Positions 16,328-23,909 of a DNA stretch of 26,233 nucleotides are shown piece by piece. The position numbers and the translations under genes are program-made. The DNA comes from JACCXJ01 sp052387115 (GTDB lineage: Bacteria > Pseudomonadota > Gammaproteobacteria > JACCXJ01), in contig JBQTJM010000080.1 of the NCBI GenBank assembly GCA_052387115.1, positions 1 to 26,233 on the forward strand, read 5' to 3'. Numbering within the stretch: the first letter of the stretch is position 1; each line of letters begins with the position of its first letter. The notes under the pieces were generated by a model, which saw only the letters and a list, made by a program, of their open reading frames with translations, did no database searches and was not told where the DNA came from.

Positions 16328-16703
16328 CCCGACCCCGCCCCTGGACCGCTCACTGGGCTCTCGCGGCATCAACCGAACGACATGGGGAGCGGGAGGACGG
16401 TCGGGCGTTTGGGAATTGGATTGACCGGCGGGGAATTGGCCGTGGGATTGGCCGGGGGGCGGGGCCGCTGAGGCATTTTTTGAGTTTAGCACGAATCGAC
16501 GGGGGCGGTGCTCGGGCCCGACTTTAGACGGCGCGACCGCAGTACGGGGCCGGGGGTTCCGAGACCCTCCACCAGCGTAGGGCATCCCGACCGGCCATGG
16601 CGTTTCCGAGCCTGGCCTGGCACAATGCCGCCGCGCCGCGCTCGGTGCACTGGATTCTCAACGATCGAACCACGCTGGTCGAACCACGCTGGAGTACTAT
16701 GGG
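16328..16703. other. Divergent intergenic region gpmI / yibN
   Basis: These 376 bp must contain the start signals of both divergent gene groups, but I find no convincing -35/-10 pair. It holds three gggaattgg-like boxes (16411-16419, 16431-16439, 16444-16451), a T6 run at about 16475-16480, and an exact 14-bp tandem duplication tcgaaccacgctgg (16665-16678 and 16679-16692) just before yibN. Confidence 0.5.
16665..16692 (+). repeat. Exact 14-bp tandem duplication upstream of yibN
   Basis: tcgaaccacgctgg occurs twice head to tail, ending 11 bp before the yibN start codon, where it would lie in the promoter/leader region. Confidence 0.7.
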
Positions 16704-17129
16704 ATGGAGAGGCTCGGTGAATTCGTCGTCAACCACTGGGTGTTGTTTTCGATCCTCGGCGGGGTCTTGGTCGGGCTCGCCTACACCTTCGTGCAAAGTG
16801 CCAGAGAGCAGGCGCCGCAGGTGACGCCCTTGGAAGTCACGCGCCTCATCAACCACGACGACGCTCAGGTCATCGACATCCGCGACAAGACGGCGTTCGG
16901 CAAAGGCCACATCCTCGGATCGCACAATGTCCCGCTGTCGGAGCTCGCCGACCGGATCGGAAAGCTCAATCTGAAACACGAGCAGCCCGTGGTGGTGTGC
17001 TGCGACGCCGGCAACAGCGCCGCCGGCGCCGTCACCACCTTGTCCAAGGCCGGCTTCGGCAAGGTGTACCGATTGAAAGGCGGGATCATGGACTGGCGCG
17101 ACGCCAACCTGCCGCTGGCGAGGGACTGA
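16704..17129 (+). CDS. yibN: Membrane-anchored rhodanese-domain protein (YibN-like)
   Basis: This 141-residue protein has an N-terminal membrane helix (about 11-29, HWVLFSILGGVLVGLAYTF) and a rhodanese fold (about 40-138): VIDIRDKTAFGKGHILGSHNVPL, the active-site loop VVVCCDAGNSAAGA with the sulfur-accepting Cys, and YRLKGGIMDWRDANLPL. Single-domain rhodaneses carry persulfide sulfur or act as sulfur relays; the substrate of YibN is unknown. It is followed by secB and gpsA as in E. coli, but grxC, which sits between yibN and secB there, is missing. ATG 16704 fits the membrane topology and has GGAG nearby. Confidence 0.9.
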   Translation: MERLGEFVVNHWVLFSILGGVLVGLAYTFVQSAREQAPQVTPLEVTRLINHDDAQVIDIRDKTAFGKGHILGSHNVPLSELADRIGKLNLKHEQPVVVCCDAGNSAAGAVTTLSKAGFGKVYRLKGGIMDWRDANLPLARD

Positions 17130-17196
17130 GCGAGGTCCCCCGGGTCTTATTCCCTCAGGTCTTATTTTCCCCGGTCCAATTCTCCCAGTTCTTATC

Positions 17197-17685
17197 ATGA
17201 CTGAAAACGACGAACAGACCGGTCCATCCCACGCGCGCTTTGCGGAGCTGCAGATCCAGAAGCTCTACGTGAAGGACGTGTCGTTCGAGGCACCCCAGTC
17301 ACCGCAGGCCTTCTTGCAGGAGATCAAACCATCGGTCGAGGTCCACCTCGACAGTCGCACCACGCGGCTGGGTGAGAACGTACACGAGGTGGTCCTGGCG
17401 GTGACCGTGACCGTCAAGTCGGAAGACACCGTGATCTACCTGGTCGAGGTGCAGCAAGCGGGCGTATTCACCGTCCAAGGCGTCCCGGCCGATCAACTCG
17501 GCGCGGTGCTGGCGACGGCCTGCCCGACGATCCTGTTCCCCTACGCCCGCGAGGTGGTATCGGACCTGGTGACGCGCGGGGGCTTTCCGCCGATGTTGCT
17601 GGCCCCGGTCAACTTCGACGCCCTCTACGCACGGGACGTGGAACGCCAGCAGTCCGAGGCAGGGGCCAAACCGGTAACCCATTAG
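17197..17685 (+). CDS. secB: Protein-export chaperone SecB
   Basis: SecB is a cytosolic tetrameric chaperone that keeps preproteins unfolded and delivers them to SecA. The 162-residue protein contains the conserved FAELQIQKLYVKDVSFEAPQSPQ, VYLVEVQQAGVFTV-like core strands (IYLVEVQQAGVFTVQG) and PTILFPYAREVVSDLVTRGGFPPMLLAPVNFDALY, the substrate-groove and SecA-contact region. The N-terminal acidic tail (MTENDEQTG) is normal. ATG 17197 follows a 67-bp spacer with short repeated ggtcttatt boxes. gpsA starts 4 bases after the stop, so the two are co-transcribed. Confidence 0.95.
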   Translation: MTENDEQTGPSHARFAELQIQKLYVKDVSFEAPQSPQAFLQEIKPSVEVHLDSRTTRLGENVHEVVLAVTVTVKSEDTVIYLVEVQQAGVFTVQGVPADQLGAVLATACPTILFPYAREVVSDLVTRGGFPPMLLAPVNFDALYARDVERQQSEAGAKPVTH

Positions 17686-17689
17686 ATCC

Positions 17690-18712
17690 TTGGGGAGAGG
17701 CGCTACTCCGGAAGGTGTACCGGTCCTGGTCTTGGGTGCCGGGTCCTGGGGCACGGCGCTGGCCGTACTCCTGGCGCGTCACGGTCGACCCACCCGCCTC
17801 TGGGGCCACGACAGTACCCACCTCGCGGCGCTCGAGCGCGACCGGTGCAATCGCCGCCATCTCCCCGAGTGCTCGTTCCCCGATACCCTGACCCTCACCC
17901 CGGAGCTGACGAGCGCACTCTGCGAGGTTCACGATATCGTCCTCGCCATGCCCTTCAAGGGGCTGCGATCCCTCGCCCAGGTGCTTGCCGCGTTGCGGCC
18001 TCGTGCCCTCCGGGTGGCCCTGGCCTGCAAAGGCATCGAGGCCGGTACTCACAAACTCGGCCACGAGGTGCTCGCCGAGACCCTCGGGGACGACGTGCCC
18101 ACGGCCGTCATCTCCGGGCCGAGCTTCGCGCGCGAGGTGGTCGCGGGCCTGCCGACCGCGGTCACCGTGGCCTCCTCGGACGCAGGATTCGCTACCGATC
18201 TGGTGTCCCGCCTGCACCAGGGGGCGTTTCGAGCCTACACCGGCACAGATGTCATCGGTATCGAGCTGGGGGGTGCGGTCAAGAACGTGCTCGCCATCGC
18301 CGCCGGGGTCTCCGACGGTCTCGGTTTCGGCGCCAACGCGCGCGCCGCGCTCATCAGCCGGGGCTTGGCCGAGATGCTGCGCCTGGGGCTCGCCCTGGGG
18401 GGGCTCCGCGAGACCTTCATGGGGCTCGCCGGGCTCGGCGATCTGGTCCTGACCTGCACCGACGATCAGTCCCGCAACCGCCGCCTCGGACTCATGCTGG
18501 GCCGGGGCGCGCCCCTCCCGGAGGCGCTCATGGCGATCGGGCAGGTGGTGGAGGGCGTGTACACGGCCCGCGAGGTTCAAGCCCTGGCCGCGATACACCG
18601 CATCGACATGCCCATCAGCGAGCAGGTGGTACGGCTCCTGGACGGCGCCTGTGGGCCGTCCGAGGCCGTGCAGACCCTCCTGGCGCGGGAACCGCGCCAC
18701 GAGCCGGAATGA
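17690..18712 (+). CDS. gpsA: NAD(P)+-dependent glycerol-3-phosphate dehydrogenase
   Basis: GpsA reduces dihydroxyacetone phosphate to sn-glycerol 3-phosphate for phospholipid synthesis in the cytosol. The 340-residue protein has the Rossmann motif VLGAGSWGTALA (14-25), AMPFKGLR, LACKGIE, ISGPSFAREV (141-150) and the catalytic Lys198 in GGAVKNVLAIAAGVSDGLGFGANARAAL, then MGLAGLGDLVLTC. The start is uncertain: TTG 17690 is the only ordinary start codon between the preceding in-frame stop and the Rossmann motif, and a GGGGAGAGG sequence lies after it rather than before it. Translation may depend on coupling with secB, whose stop is 4 bases upstream. Confidence 0.92.
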   Translation: MGRGATPEGVPVLVLGAGSWGTALAVLLARHGRPTRLWGHDSTHLAALERDRCNRRHLPECSFPDTLTLTPELTSALCEVHDIVLAMPFKGLRSLAQVLAALRPRALRVALACKGIEAGTHKLGHEVLAETLGDDVPTAVISGPSFAREVVAGLPTAVTVASSDAGFATDLVSRLHQGAFRAYTGTDVIGIELGGAVKNVLAIAAGVSDGLGFGANARAALISRGLAEMLRLGLALGGLRETFMGLAGLGDLVLTCTDDQSRNRRLGLMLGRGAPLPEALMAIGQVVEGVYTAREVQALAAIHRIDMPISEQVVRLLDGACGPSEAVQTLLAREPRHEPE

Positions 18713-18786
18713 TCCGGCAGGCAGCGTGGGTACTCCGGAAACTCGCGTGACAGGGTTACGACCTCACGGGCCTATGATTGTGCGCC

Positions 18787-19734
18787 ATGGCCATTGATCT
18801 CGGCATCGTGATGGACCCGATCGCCGGGATCTCGATCAAGAAGGACAGCAGCTTCGCCATGCTGCTCGCTGCCCAACGGCGTGGCTGGCGCCTCTGGTAC
18901 ATGGAGGTGGGCGATCTGTTCCTGCTCCAGGGCCTGGCACAGGCACGGGTACGGCGGCTCGCGGTCCAGGACGACCCGCTGCATTGGTACGACCTCGGGG
19001 AGGAAGATTCCTTTCCCTTGTCGCGGCTCGATGTCGTCCTGATGCGCAAGGACCCGCCGTTTGACATGGAGTACATCTACGCGACCTATCTCCTGGAGCA
19101 GGCGGAGGCCGTGGGGGTGTTGGTCGTGAACGCCCCGCAGGGGCTCCGCGACGCCAACGAGAAGCTCTTCACCGCCTGGTTCCCCCAGTGTTGCCCCGAA
19201 AGCCTGGTGACACGCCGCCACACCCGCATCAAATCCTTTTTGGAAGAGCACGGCGACATCATCCTGAAGCCCCTGGACGGCATGGGCGGGGCATCGATCT
19301 TCCGGGTGCGGGTCGAGGACCCCAACACCAACGTCATCATCGAGACCCTGACCGCCCACGGCCGGCGTTTCACGATGGCCCAGCGCTTCATCCCAGAGAT
19401 CACAGAGGGCGACAAACGCATCCTCCTGATCGACGGCCAGCCGGTCCCCTACGCCCTGGCCCGCTACCCGGCGCCGGGGGAGACGCGCGGGAATCTGGCG
19501 GTCGGAGGGCGCAGCGAGGGCGTGGCGCTCTCGGAACGCGACCGCTGGATCTGTGCGGAGGTGGGCGAGACGTTGCGGCGCAAGGGGCTGGTCTTCGCCG
19601 GGCTCGACGTGATCGGCGACTATCTCACCGAGATCAACGTCACGAGCCCGACCTGCCTCCGCGAGTTGGACGCCCTCTACGGGCTCGACATCGCGGGCCG
19701 GCTCATGGATGTCATCGAAGAACGCCTCCGCTAG
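18787..19734 (+). CDS. gshB: Glutathione synthetase
   Basis: GshB joins gamma-glutamylcysteine and glycine with ATP to make glutathione in the cytosol. The 315-residue ATP-grasp protein opens MAIDLGIVMDPIAGISIKKDSSFAML, continues VLMRKDPPFDMEYIYATYLLE and VVNAPQGLRDANEKLF, then the ATP-grasp core ILKPLDGMGGASIFRV, QRFIPEITEGDKRILLIDG and the C-terminal FAGLDVIGDYLTEINVTSPT with metal ligands. Length equals E. coli GshB (316). ATG 18787 is preferred over TTG 18778. It is followed by a TonB-family gene, yqgE and ruvX, an order well known from Pseudomonas-type genomes. A 13-bp inverted repeat begins at its stop codon. Confidence 0.95.
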   Translation: MAIDLGIVMDPIAGISIKKDSSFAMLLAAQRRGWRLWYMEVGDLFLLQGLAQARVRRLAVQDDPLHWYDLGEEDSFPLSRLDVVLMRKDPPFDMEYIYATYLLEQAEAVGVLVVNAPQGLRDANEKLFTAWFPQCCPESLVTRRHTRIKSFLEEHGDIILKPLDGMGGASIFRVRVEDPNTNVIIETLTAHGRRFTMAQRFIPEITEGDKRILLIDGQPVPYALARYPAPGETRGNLAVGGRSEGVALSERDRWICAEVGETLRRKGLVFAGLDVIGDYLTEINVTSPTCLRELDALYGLDIAGRLMDVIEERLR

Positions 19735-19800
19735 CCCGCATTTCTCACCACTGGCGGTTACCAGGGCGCGCGCAGCAGGGCGGTGGCGAGAAATGCGGGC
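19734..19800. repeat. Inverted repeat overlapping the gshB stop codon
   Basis: gcccgcatttctc (19734-19746) and gagaaatgcgggc (19788-19800) are perfect 13-bp inverted copies, and pairing continues imperfectly inside (ccac/gtgg). The left arm begins at the last base of the gshB stop. The resulting long hairpin could end or stabilise the gshB mRNA; no T-run follows. Confidence 0.6.
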
Positions 19801-20315
19801 AGCCGCCCCGAGCGAATAACCGGCCGAGGCGCCCGGCGCGGCCGTCCTATTGCTAGACGCGCTCGTCCTGACGGACCTGCGGTGCCCCGCGATCCCAGGG
19901 TGCTCGCGAGCCCGAGCTGTGTGAAGATGAAAGTGTCTTGACTTCTGTGGATTACGAGCGATATTTCATGTATAGTAGAAAGCGATACTACCACCTGGAC
20001 CCGCGCACGAGGTACCCGGCGGAAGGCGCCATGGCCGCGACGGTGATCTGCCGAGGGGCCGCCGAGGGGGACGCGGCAACCACCGCACTCGTGGTCGCCG
20101 GACCCTCCGAGTGGCGGGCGGTGGCACGCGATACGGGAGTAACCCCCCATCCCGGACTCCTGCGACTCCTGGCGGCCCTGGTCTTCGGGTTCTCGGACGG
20201 TATAATCGCCTGCGCCATGATTTTGATCCCCTCACCCTACCCTCTCCCGGAGGGTCCCGGAGGGAGAGGGAGATAAAACAGTGGTCGGGGGAATGGACGG
20301 GCGTAGGGCAAAGGC
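19735..20315. other. Intergenic region gshB - tonB-like gene
   Basis: No gene that I can support lies in these 580 bp. A frame from TTG 19938 to 20276 (112 codons) has no recognisable protein features and ends in repeat DNA. Notable elements are the inverted repeat at 19734-19800, an AT-rich promoter-like patch (TTGACT at 19938-19943; TATAGT at about 19970), a perfect TATAAT at 20201-20206 with only a weak -35, and the dispersed repeat at 20225-20273. Confidence 0.5.
20225..20273. repeat. Dispersed intergenic repeat, copy 2 (inverted relative to 7836-7886)
   Basis: It begins gatcccctcaccctaccctc and runs through two cccggaggg units to gggagagggagat. The reverse complement aligns with copy 1, and both share an adjoining aaaa/tttt next to the gatc end. 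It lies 42 bp upstream of the TonB-family gene. Confidence 0.65.
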
Positions 20316-21254
20316 GTGAGCGCAGCGCTCGCGAGACCGGTCATCGCACCGTCGGACCGGCTGGCGCTCACGCTCTGTTGCGCCATCGTGGTCCATGCCA
20401 CCGTGATCCTGGGGGTGAGCTTCTCCCCGCCCTCGCAAAGACCCCTCGACCGACCCCTCGACGTCATCCTGGTCCACCAGAAGAGCCCCGAGAAACCCAA
20501 AGAGGCGGAGGTCCTGGCCCAGGCCGCCCAGCAAGGCGGTGGCGACAGTGTGGAGAAGGTGCGCCCGGCCACACCCTTCACCGCGCCCTTCCCCGAACTA
20601 CGGGCCGATATCGCGGCCGCCCCGCCCCCCGGCCGGCCGAGCCGGCTCGACCCTGTGGTAAAACCCACCCCACCGTCCCACGAGCCACCTTCGGCGGCGA
20701 AACCCCGCGCCGACCGACTCACGGCCGCCAAGAACAAGGCACCGGTCGCCAAACCGGAAGCGCACCCGGCCGAGCCCAACGATCCCGCGATCGTCAAGGC
20801 GCCGGTCCCCGACGCCGAGGCGCTCATCGACCGCAGCCTGGAGATGGCGAGTCTGAACGCCGAGATCGCCCAGCGTCTCGAGGCACGCGCCAAGCGCCCG
20901 CGGCGCAAGTTCATCTCGGCCACCACCCATGAGCACAAGTACGCGGCCTACATGGAAGCCTGGCGCGTCAAGGTCGAACGCATCGGCAACCTGAACTACC
21001 CGGAGGTCGCGCGCAGACACAACCTCACCGGGAGCTTGATCCTGGACGTGGCGCTCAAACCCGATGGCTCGATCACCGACATCGCCGTGCGCCGGGCCTC
21101 CGGATACAAGCTCCTGGACGAGGCCGCGATCCGGATCGTGAAGCTCTCCTCCCCCTTCGCCCCCTTCCCGCGCGACATCGAATCGGAAGTGGATATCCTG
21201 CACATCACCCGCACCTGGCAGTTCATGACCAACTACCGTTTGACCAGCAATTGA
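20316..21254 (+). CDS. TonB-family energy-transducing protein
   Basis: This 312-residue protein has a TonB architecture. A short cytoplasmic N-terminus and one membrane helix (about 17-37, LALTLCCAIVVHATVILGVSF, with the His found in TonB anchors) are followed by a long periplasmic region rich in Pro, Lys and Ala (about 55-170). A helical stretch (180-200) and a C-terminal TonB domain (about 215-300: YMEAWRVKVERIGNLNYPEVARR, GSLILDVALKPDGSITDIAVRRASGYKLLDEAAIRIV) complete it. TonB proteins pass ExbBD energy to outer-membrane receptors. No exbB/exbD is nearby; its place between gshB and yqgE is the conserved location of an accessory TonB homologue in Pseudomonas-like genomes. GTG 20316 is the apparent start. 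Confidence 0.9.
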   Translation: MSAALARPVIAPSDRLALTLCCAIVVHATVILGVSFSPPSQRPLDRPLDVILVHQKSPEKPKEAEVLAQAAQQGGGDSVEKVRPATPFTAPFPELRADIAAAPPPGRPSRLDPVVKPTPPSHEPPSAAKPRADRLTAAKNKAPVAKPEAHPAEPNDPAIVKAPVPDAEALIDRSLEMASLNAEIAQRLEARAKRPRRKFISATTHEHKYAAYMEAWRVKVERIGNLNYPEVARRHNLTGSLILDVALKPDGSITDIAVRRASGYKLLDEAAIRIVKLSSPFAPFPRDIESEVDILHITRTWQFMTNYRLTSN

Positions 21255-21314
21255 GAGATCGATCGCCGCGGGCGGCTATTGTGCTTTCCGGCCCGACTCT
21301 CGATACTAGGGCGC

Positions 21315-21875
21315 ATGGATGCGCTCAACCTGACCAACCAATTTCTTATCGCCATGCCGGGGCTTGCGGATCCCAACTTCCAAAAGACCGTCACCTTCGT
21401 CTGTGCCCATAGCGACGAGGGCGCCATGGGGATCGTCATCAACCGCCTGAGCGACATCGCGCTCGGCGAGGTGCTGGCGCAGATGGACTTGGTGCCGGCC
21501 GACCCCAAGCTCCGCGAGATGCCGGTGTTCCACGGCGGTCCGGTGCACCGGGAACGCGGTTTCATCATCTACCGGCCGCTCGGCCAGTGGGACTCGACCA
21601 TCCAGGTCAGCGAGCACTGCGGGGTCGCGACTTCCCGGGACATCCTGGAGGCCATGTGCCGCGGCTCGGGTCCGGTATCGGCGCTCGTGGCACTCGGATA
21701 CGCCGGCTGGGGCGCCGGACAACTGGAGCGCGAGATGGCCCAGAACGCCTGGCTCAGCGGCCCCGTGGACGAACGCATCCTGTTCGACACCCCGCCCGAG
21801 CAGCGCTGGGGCTCCGCCGCCGCGCTCCTCGGCGTCGAGATCGGGCATCTGTCCTCGCAGGCGGGGCACGCATGA
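21315..21875 (+). CDS. yqgE: YqgE/AlgH family protein
   Basis: This 186-residue member of the UPF0301 (YqgE/AlgH) family shows LTNQFLIAMPGLADPNFQKTVTFVCAHSDEGAMGIVINR at the start, then VFHGGPVHRERGFIIY and ALGYAGWGAGQLEREMAQNAWL, all highly conserved. The biochemical function is unsettled; in Pseudomonas AlgH has been linked to alginate regulation. ATG 21315 begins the conserved region; an upstream TTG at 21279 adds non-conserved residues. The stop overlaps the ruvX start (ATGA), so the two are translationally coupled. Confidence 0.95.
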   Translation: MDALNLTNQFLIAMPGLADPNFQKTVTFVCAHSDEGAMGIVINRLSDIALGEVLAQMDLVPADPKLREMPVFHGGPVHRERGFIIYRPLGQWDSTIQVSEHCGVATSRDILEAMCRGSGPVSALVALGYAGWGAGQLEREMAQNAWLSGPVDERILFDTPPEQRWGSAAALLGVEIGHLSSQAGHA

Positions 21876-22321
21876 GCATGAGCTCACACCCGCAGAGCAT
21901 CGTCGCCTTCGATTATGGAACCAAACGTATCGGCGTCGCGGTGGGGCAGACGGTGAGCGGTACCGCGAGCCCGGTGGCCACGGTGCGCAGTCGGGACGGG
22001 AACCCGGACTGGAATGCCATCCGCGCGATCATCGACAGCTTCGCACCGGAGGCCCTGGTGGTGGGGATACCGATCGAATGGAACGAGAATGAGGACGCGG
22101 TCCCTACCGAGCACCCCCTGACCGGGCCGGTGATGCGTTTCGCCGCAGAGTTGCACGGCCTCTTCGGCCTGCCCGTGCATATCGTGGACGAGCGCCTGTC
22201 GACCCATGAAGCCCGCTCGCGCGCGCCGGGCGACGGCCAGATCGATGCGGTCGCGGCCCAGGTCATCCTGGAGACCTGGCTGCACGCTTCCGCCCTACCG
22301 GGCGCCCCCCGAGCGGCCTAG
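21872..22321 (+). CDS. ruvX: Holliday junction resolvase RuvX / 16S rRNA processing factor YqgF
   Basis: This 149-residue RNase H-like nuclease has AFDYGTKRIGVAVG (12-25) with the first catalytic Asp, ALVVGIPIEWN, VHIVDERLSTHEA with the second acidic site, and DGQIDAVAAQVILETWL with the third Asp. YqgF/RuvX is essential in E. coli and is implicated in maturation of the 16S rRNA 5' end; a resolvase role was proposed from the fold. ATG 21872 overlaps the yqgE stop by 4 bp; ATG 21878 is an alternative. pyrR follows after 23 bp, so one transcript probably carries yqgE-ruvX-pyr genes. Confidence 0.93.
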   Translation: MSMSSHPQSIVAFDYGTKRIGVAVGQTVSGTASPVATVRSRDGNPDWNAIRAIIDSFAPEALVVGIPIEWNENEDAVPTEHPLTGPVMRFAAELHGLFGLPVHIVDERLSTHEARSRAPGDGQIDAVAAQVILETWLHASALPGAPRAA

Positions 22322-22344
22322 CCCCGCCATCCAGCTTGGGACCC

Positions 22345-22884
22345 ATGTCCCGGCCCGAGGAGATGCAGAGCCCCCGCTACGGACACGCCGAGGTCCTCGG
22401 TTTTATCGACGGCATGGCCGAGCGCCTCGCCCCCCGCCTGCACCCCTACACCGCGCTCATCGGCATCCACACGGGCGGCGTGTGGATCGCCGAGCGGCTG
22501 TGCGAGCGGCTGGCTGTCCGACCCCCGATCGGGGAGCTCGACATCGCCTTCTATCGGGACGACTTCAGCCAGATCGGGATGCATCCGAGCGTGCGGCCCT
22601 CGCAGCTCCCCTTCGAGGTGGAGGGCCGCCATATCGTGCTCTGTGACGACATCCTCTACACCGGGCGCACCGTGCGCGCGGCCCTGAACGAGGTCTTCGA
22701 CTACGGCCGTCCTGCCAGCGTGCTCCTAGCCGTGCTGGTGGACCGCGGCGGCCGGCAGCTCCCTATTCAGCCGGATATTGCCGGTACCGTCCTGACACCG
22801 GGGCAAGACGAGCACGTCAAGCTCACCGGCCCCGAGCCCCTGGCCCTCAGGCTCCATCGGATCGCGCAGGCGGCCATCGGGTGA
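22345..22884 (+). CDS. pyrR: Bifunctional pyr operon regulator / uracil phosphoribosyltransferase PyrR
   Basis: This 179-residue PRTase-fold protein has TALIGIHTGGVWIAERL (PPi loop region), ELDIAFYRDDFSQIG (the family's YRDD motif) and the PRPP-binding loop VLCDDILYTGRTVRAAL (98-114). PyrR senses UMP/PRPP and regulates pyrimidine genes; some also make UMP from uracil. In Bacillus it acts through RNA attenuation. No attenuator-type hairpin with a T-run is seen in the short spacer here. In Pseudomonas-type genomes pyrR lies directly before pyrB-pyrC' as here. ATG 22345 is chosen over TTG 22336; ATG 22363 is a further alternative. Confidence 0.92.
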   Translation: MSRPEEMQSPRYGHAEVLGFIDGMAERLAPRLHPYTALIGIHTGGVWIAERLCERLAVRPPIGELDIAFYRDDFSQIGMHPSVRPSQLPFEVEGRHIVLCDDILYTGRTVRAALNEVFDYGRPASVLLAVLVDRGGRQLPIQPDIAGTVLTPGQDEHVKLTGPEPLALRLHRIAQAAIG

Positions 22885-22906
22885 TCCCGGCCCCGCGGGT
22901 AACCCA

Positions 22907-23908
22907 ATGCGCGACCTCCAGACCGACGGACAAGGCCGCCTCAAGCATTTCCTCTGCATCGAAGGTCTCCCGCGCGCGCTCTTGCTCGACATCCTGGATG
23001 CCGCCGAGTCCTTCGCCGGGGTAGGCCAACGGGCCGTCAAGAAGGTCCCGCTGCTGCGCGGTAAGACCATCGCCAACCTGTTCTTCGAACCCAGCACCCG
23101 CACCCGCACGACCTTCGAGCTGGCCGCGAAGCGCCTGTCCGCGGACGTGCTGAACCTCAACATCCAGGCCTCCAGCACCTCGAAAGGAGAGTCCCTGCTC
23201 GACACGCTACGGACCCTGGAAGCCATGCACTGCGACATGTTCGTGGTGCGCCACGGGATGAGTGGCGCCGCCCACCTCATCGCCTCCCACGTCGCCCACG
23301 AGGTGCGGGTGATCAACGCCGGCGACGGGCGCCACGAGCACCCGACCCAGGCGCTCCTCGACTGCTTCACGATCCGGCGCGTCACGGGGGCCTGGGCCGA
23401 GGGAGGATCCTCGAACCTGGTGATCGCCATCGTCGGCGATATCCTGCACTCTCGCGTGGCGCGCTCCGACATCCACGCCTTCAACACCCTCGGCGTCGGC
23501 GAGCTTCGGGTCGTGGGCCCCAGGACCCTACTCCCGAACGCCGTCGAGACCCTCGGCGTGCAGGTCTTCCACGACCCCGAGGCGGGCCTCTGCGACGCCG
23601 ATGTGATCATCATGCTGCGGCTCCAAAACGAGCGCATGCAGGGGGCGCTCTTGCCCAGTGCCCTCGAGTATTTCAAGACCTACGGCCTGACACCGGCGCG
23701 ACTCCTGCTGGCCAAACCCGATGTCGTCGTCATGCACCCGGGACCCATCAACCGCGGCGTCGAGATCGACTCGGCCGTGGCCGACGGCAACCATTCGCTG
23801 ATCCTGGAGCAGGTGAGCCACGGGATCGCGGTACGTATGGCGGTCATGTCCATGGCCATGGGCAACGTACCCGGGGCCAGACGACCCAGGACCCTTTCGA
23901 ACGACTGA
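22907..23908 (+). CDS. pyrB: Aspartate carbamoyltransferase catalytic subunit
   Basis: PyrB condenses carbamoyl phosphate with aspartate, the first committed step of pyrimidine synthesis. The 333-residue protein has the carbamoyl-phosphate site FFEPSTRTRTTFE (59-71), SSTSKGESLLDTL, RHGMSGAAH, the HPTQALLD motif and HPGPINRGVEI near the end. Its long form and position directly before a dihydroorotase-like gene match the class A/Pseudomonas-type ATCase, which assembles as a dodecamer with an inactive PyrC'. No pyrI regulatory subunit is present. The next gene begins one base after the stop, so the subunits are produced together. Confidence 0.96.
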   Translation: MRDLQTDGQGRLKHFLCIEGLPRALLLDILDAAESFAGVGQRAVKKVPLLRGKTIANLFFEPSTRTRTTFELAAKRLSADVLNLNIQASSTSKGESLLDTLRTLEAMHCDMFVVRHGMSGAAHLIASHVAHEVRVINAGDGRHEHPTQALLDCFTIRRVTGAWAEGGSSNLVIAIVGDILHSRVARSDIHAFNTLGVGELRVVGPRTLLPNAVETLGVQVFHDPEAGLCDADVIIMLRLQNERMQGALLPSALEYFKTYGLTPARLLLAKPDVVVMHPGPINRGVEIDSAVADGNHSLILEQVSHGIAVRMAVMSMAMGNVPGARRPRTLSND

Positions 23909-23909
23909 G

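Noticed and set aside
16328..16585. An 86-codon N-terminal extension of gpmI
   Set aside because: The extension is Pro/Arg-rich and not family-like; ATG 16327 directly precedes the conserved metal-binding N-terminus.
19938..20276. A 112-codon plus-strand frame from TTG between gshB and the TonB-family gene
   Set aside because: It lacks a ribosome-binding site, starts in an AT-rich promoter-like patch and ends by translating the dispersed repeat at 20225-20273; no family features.
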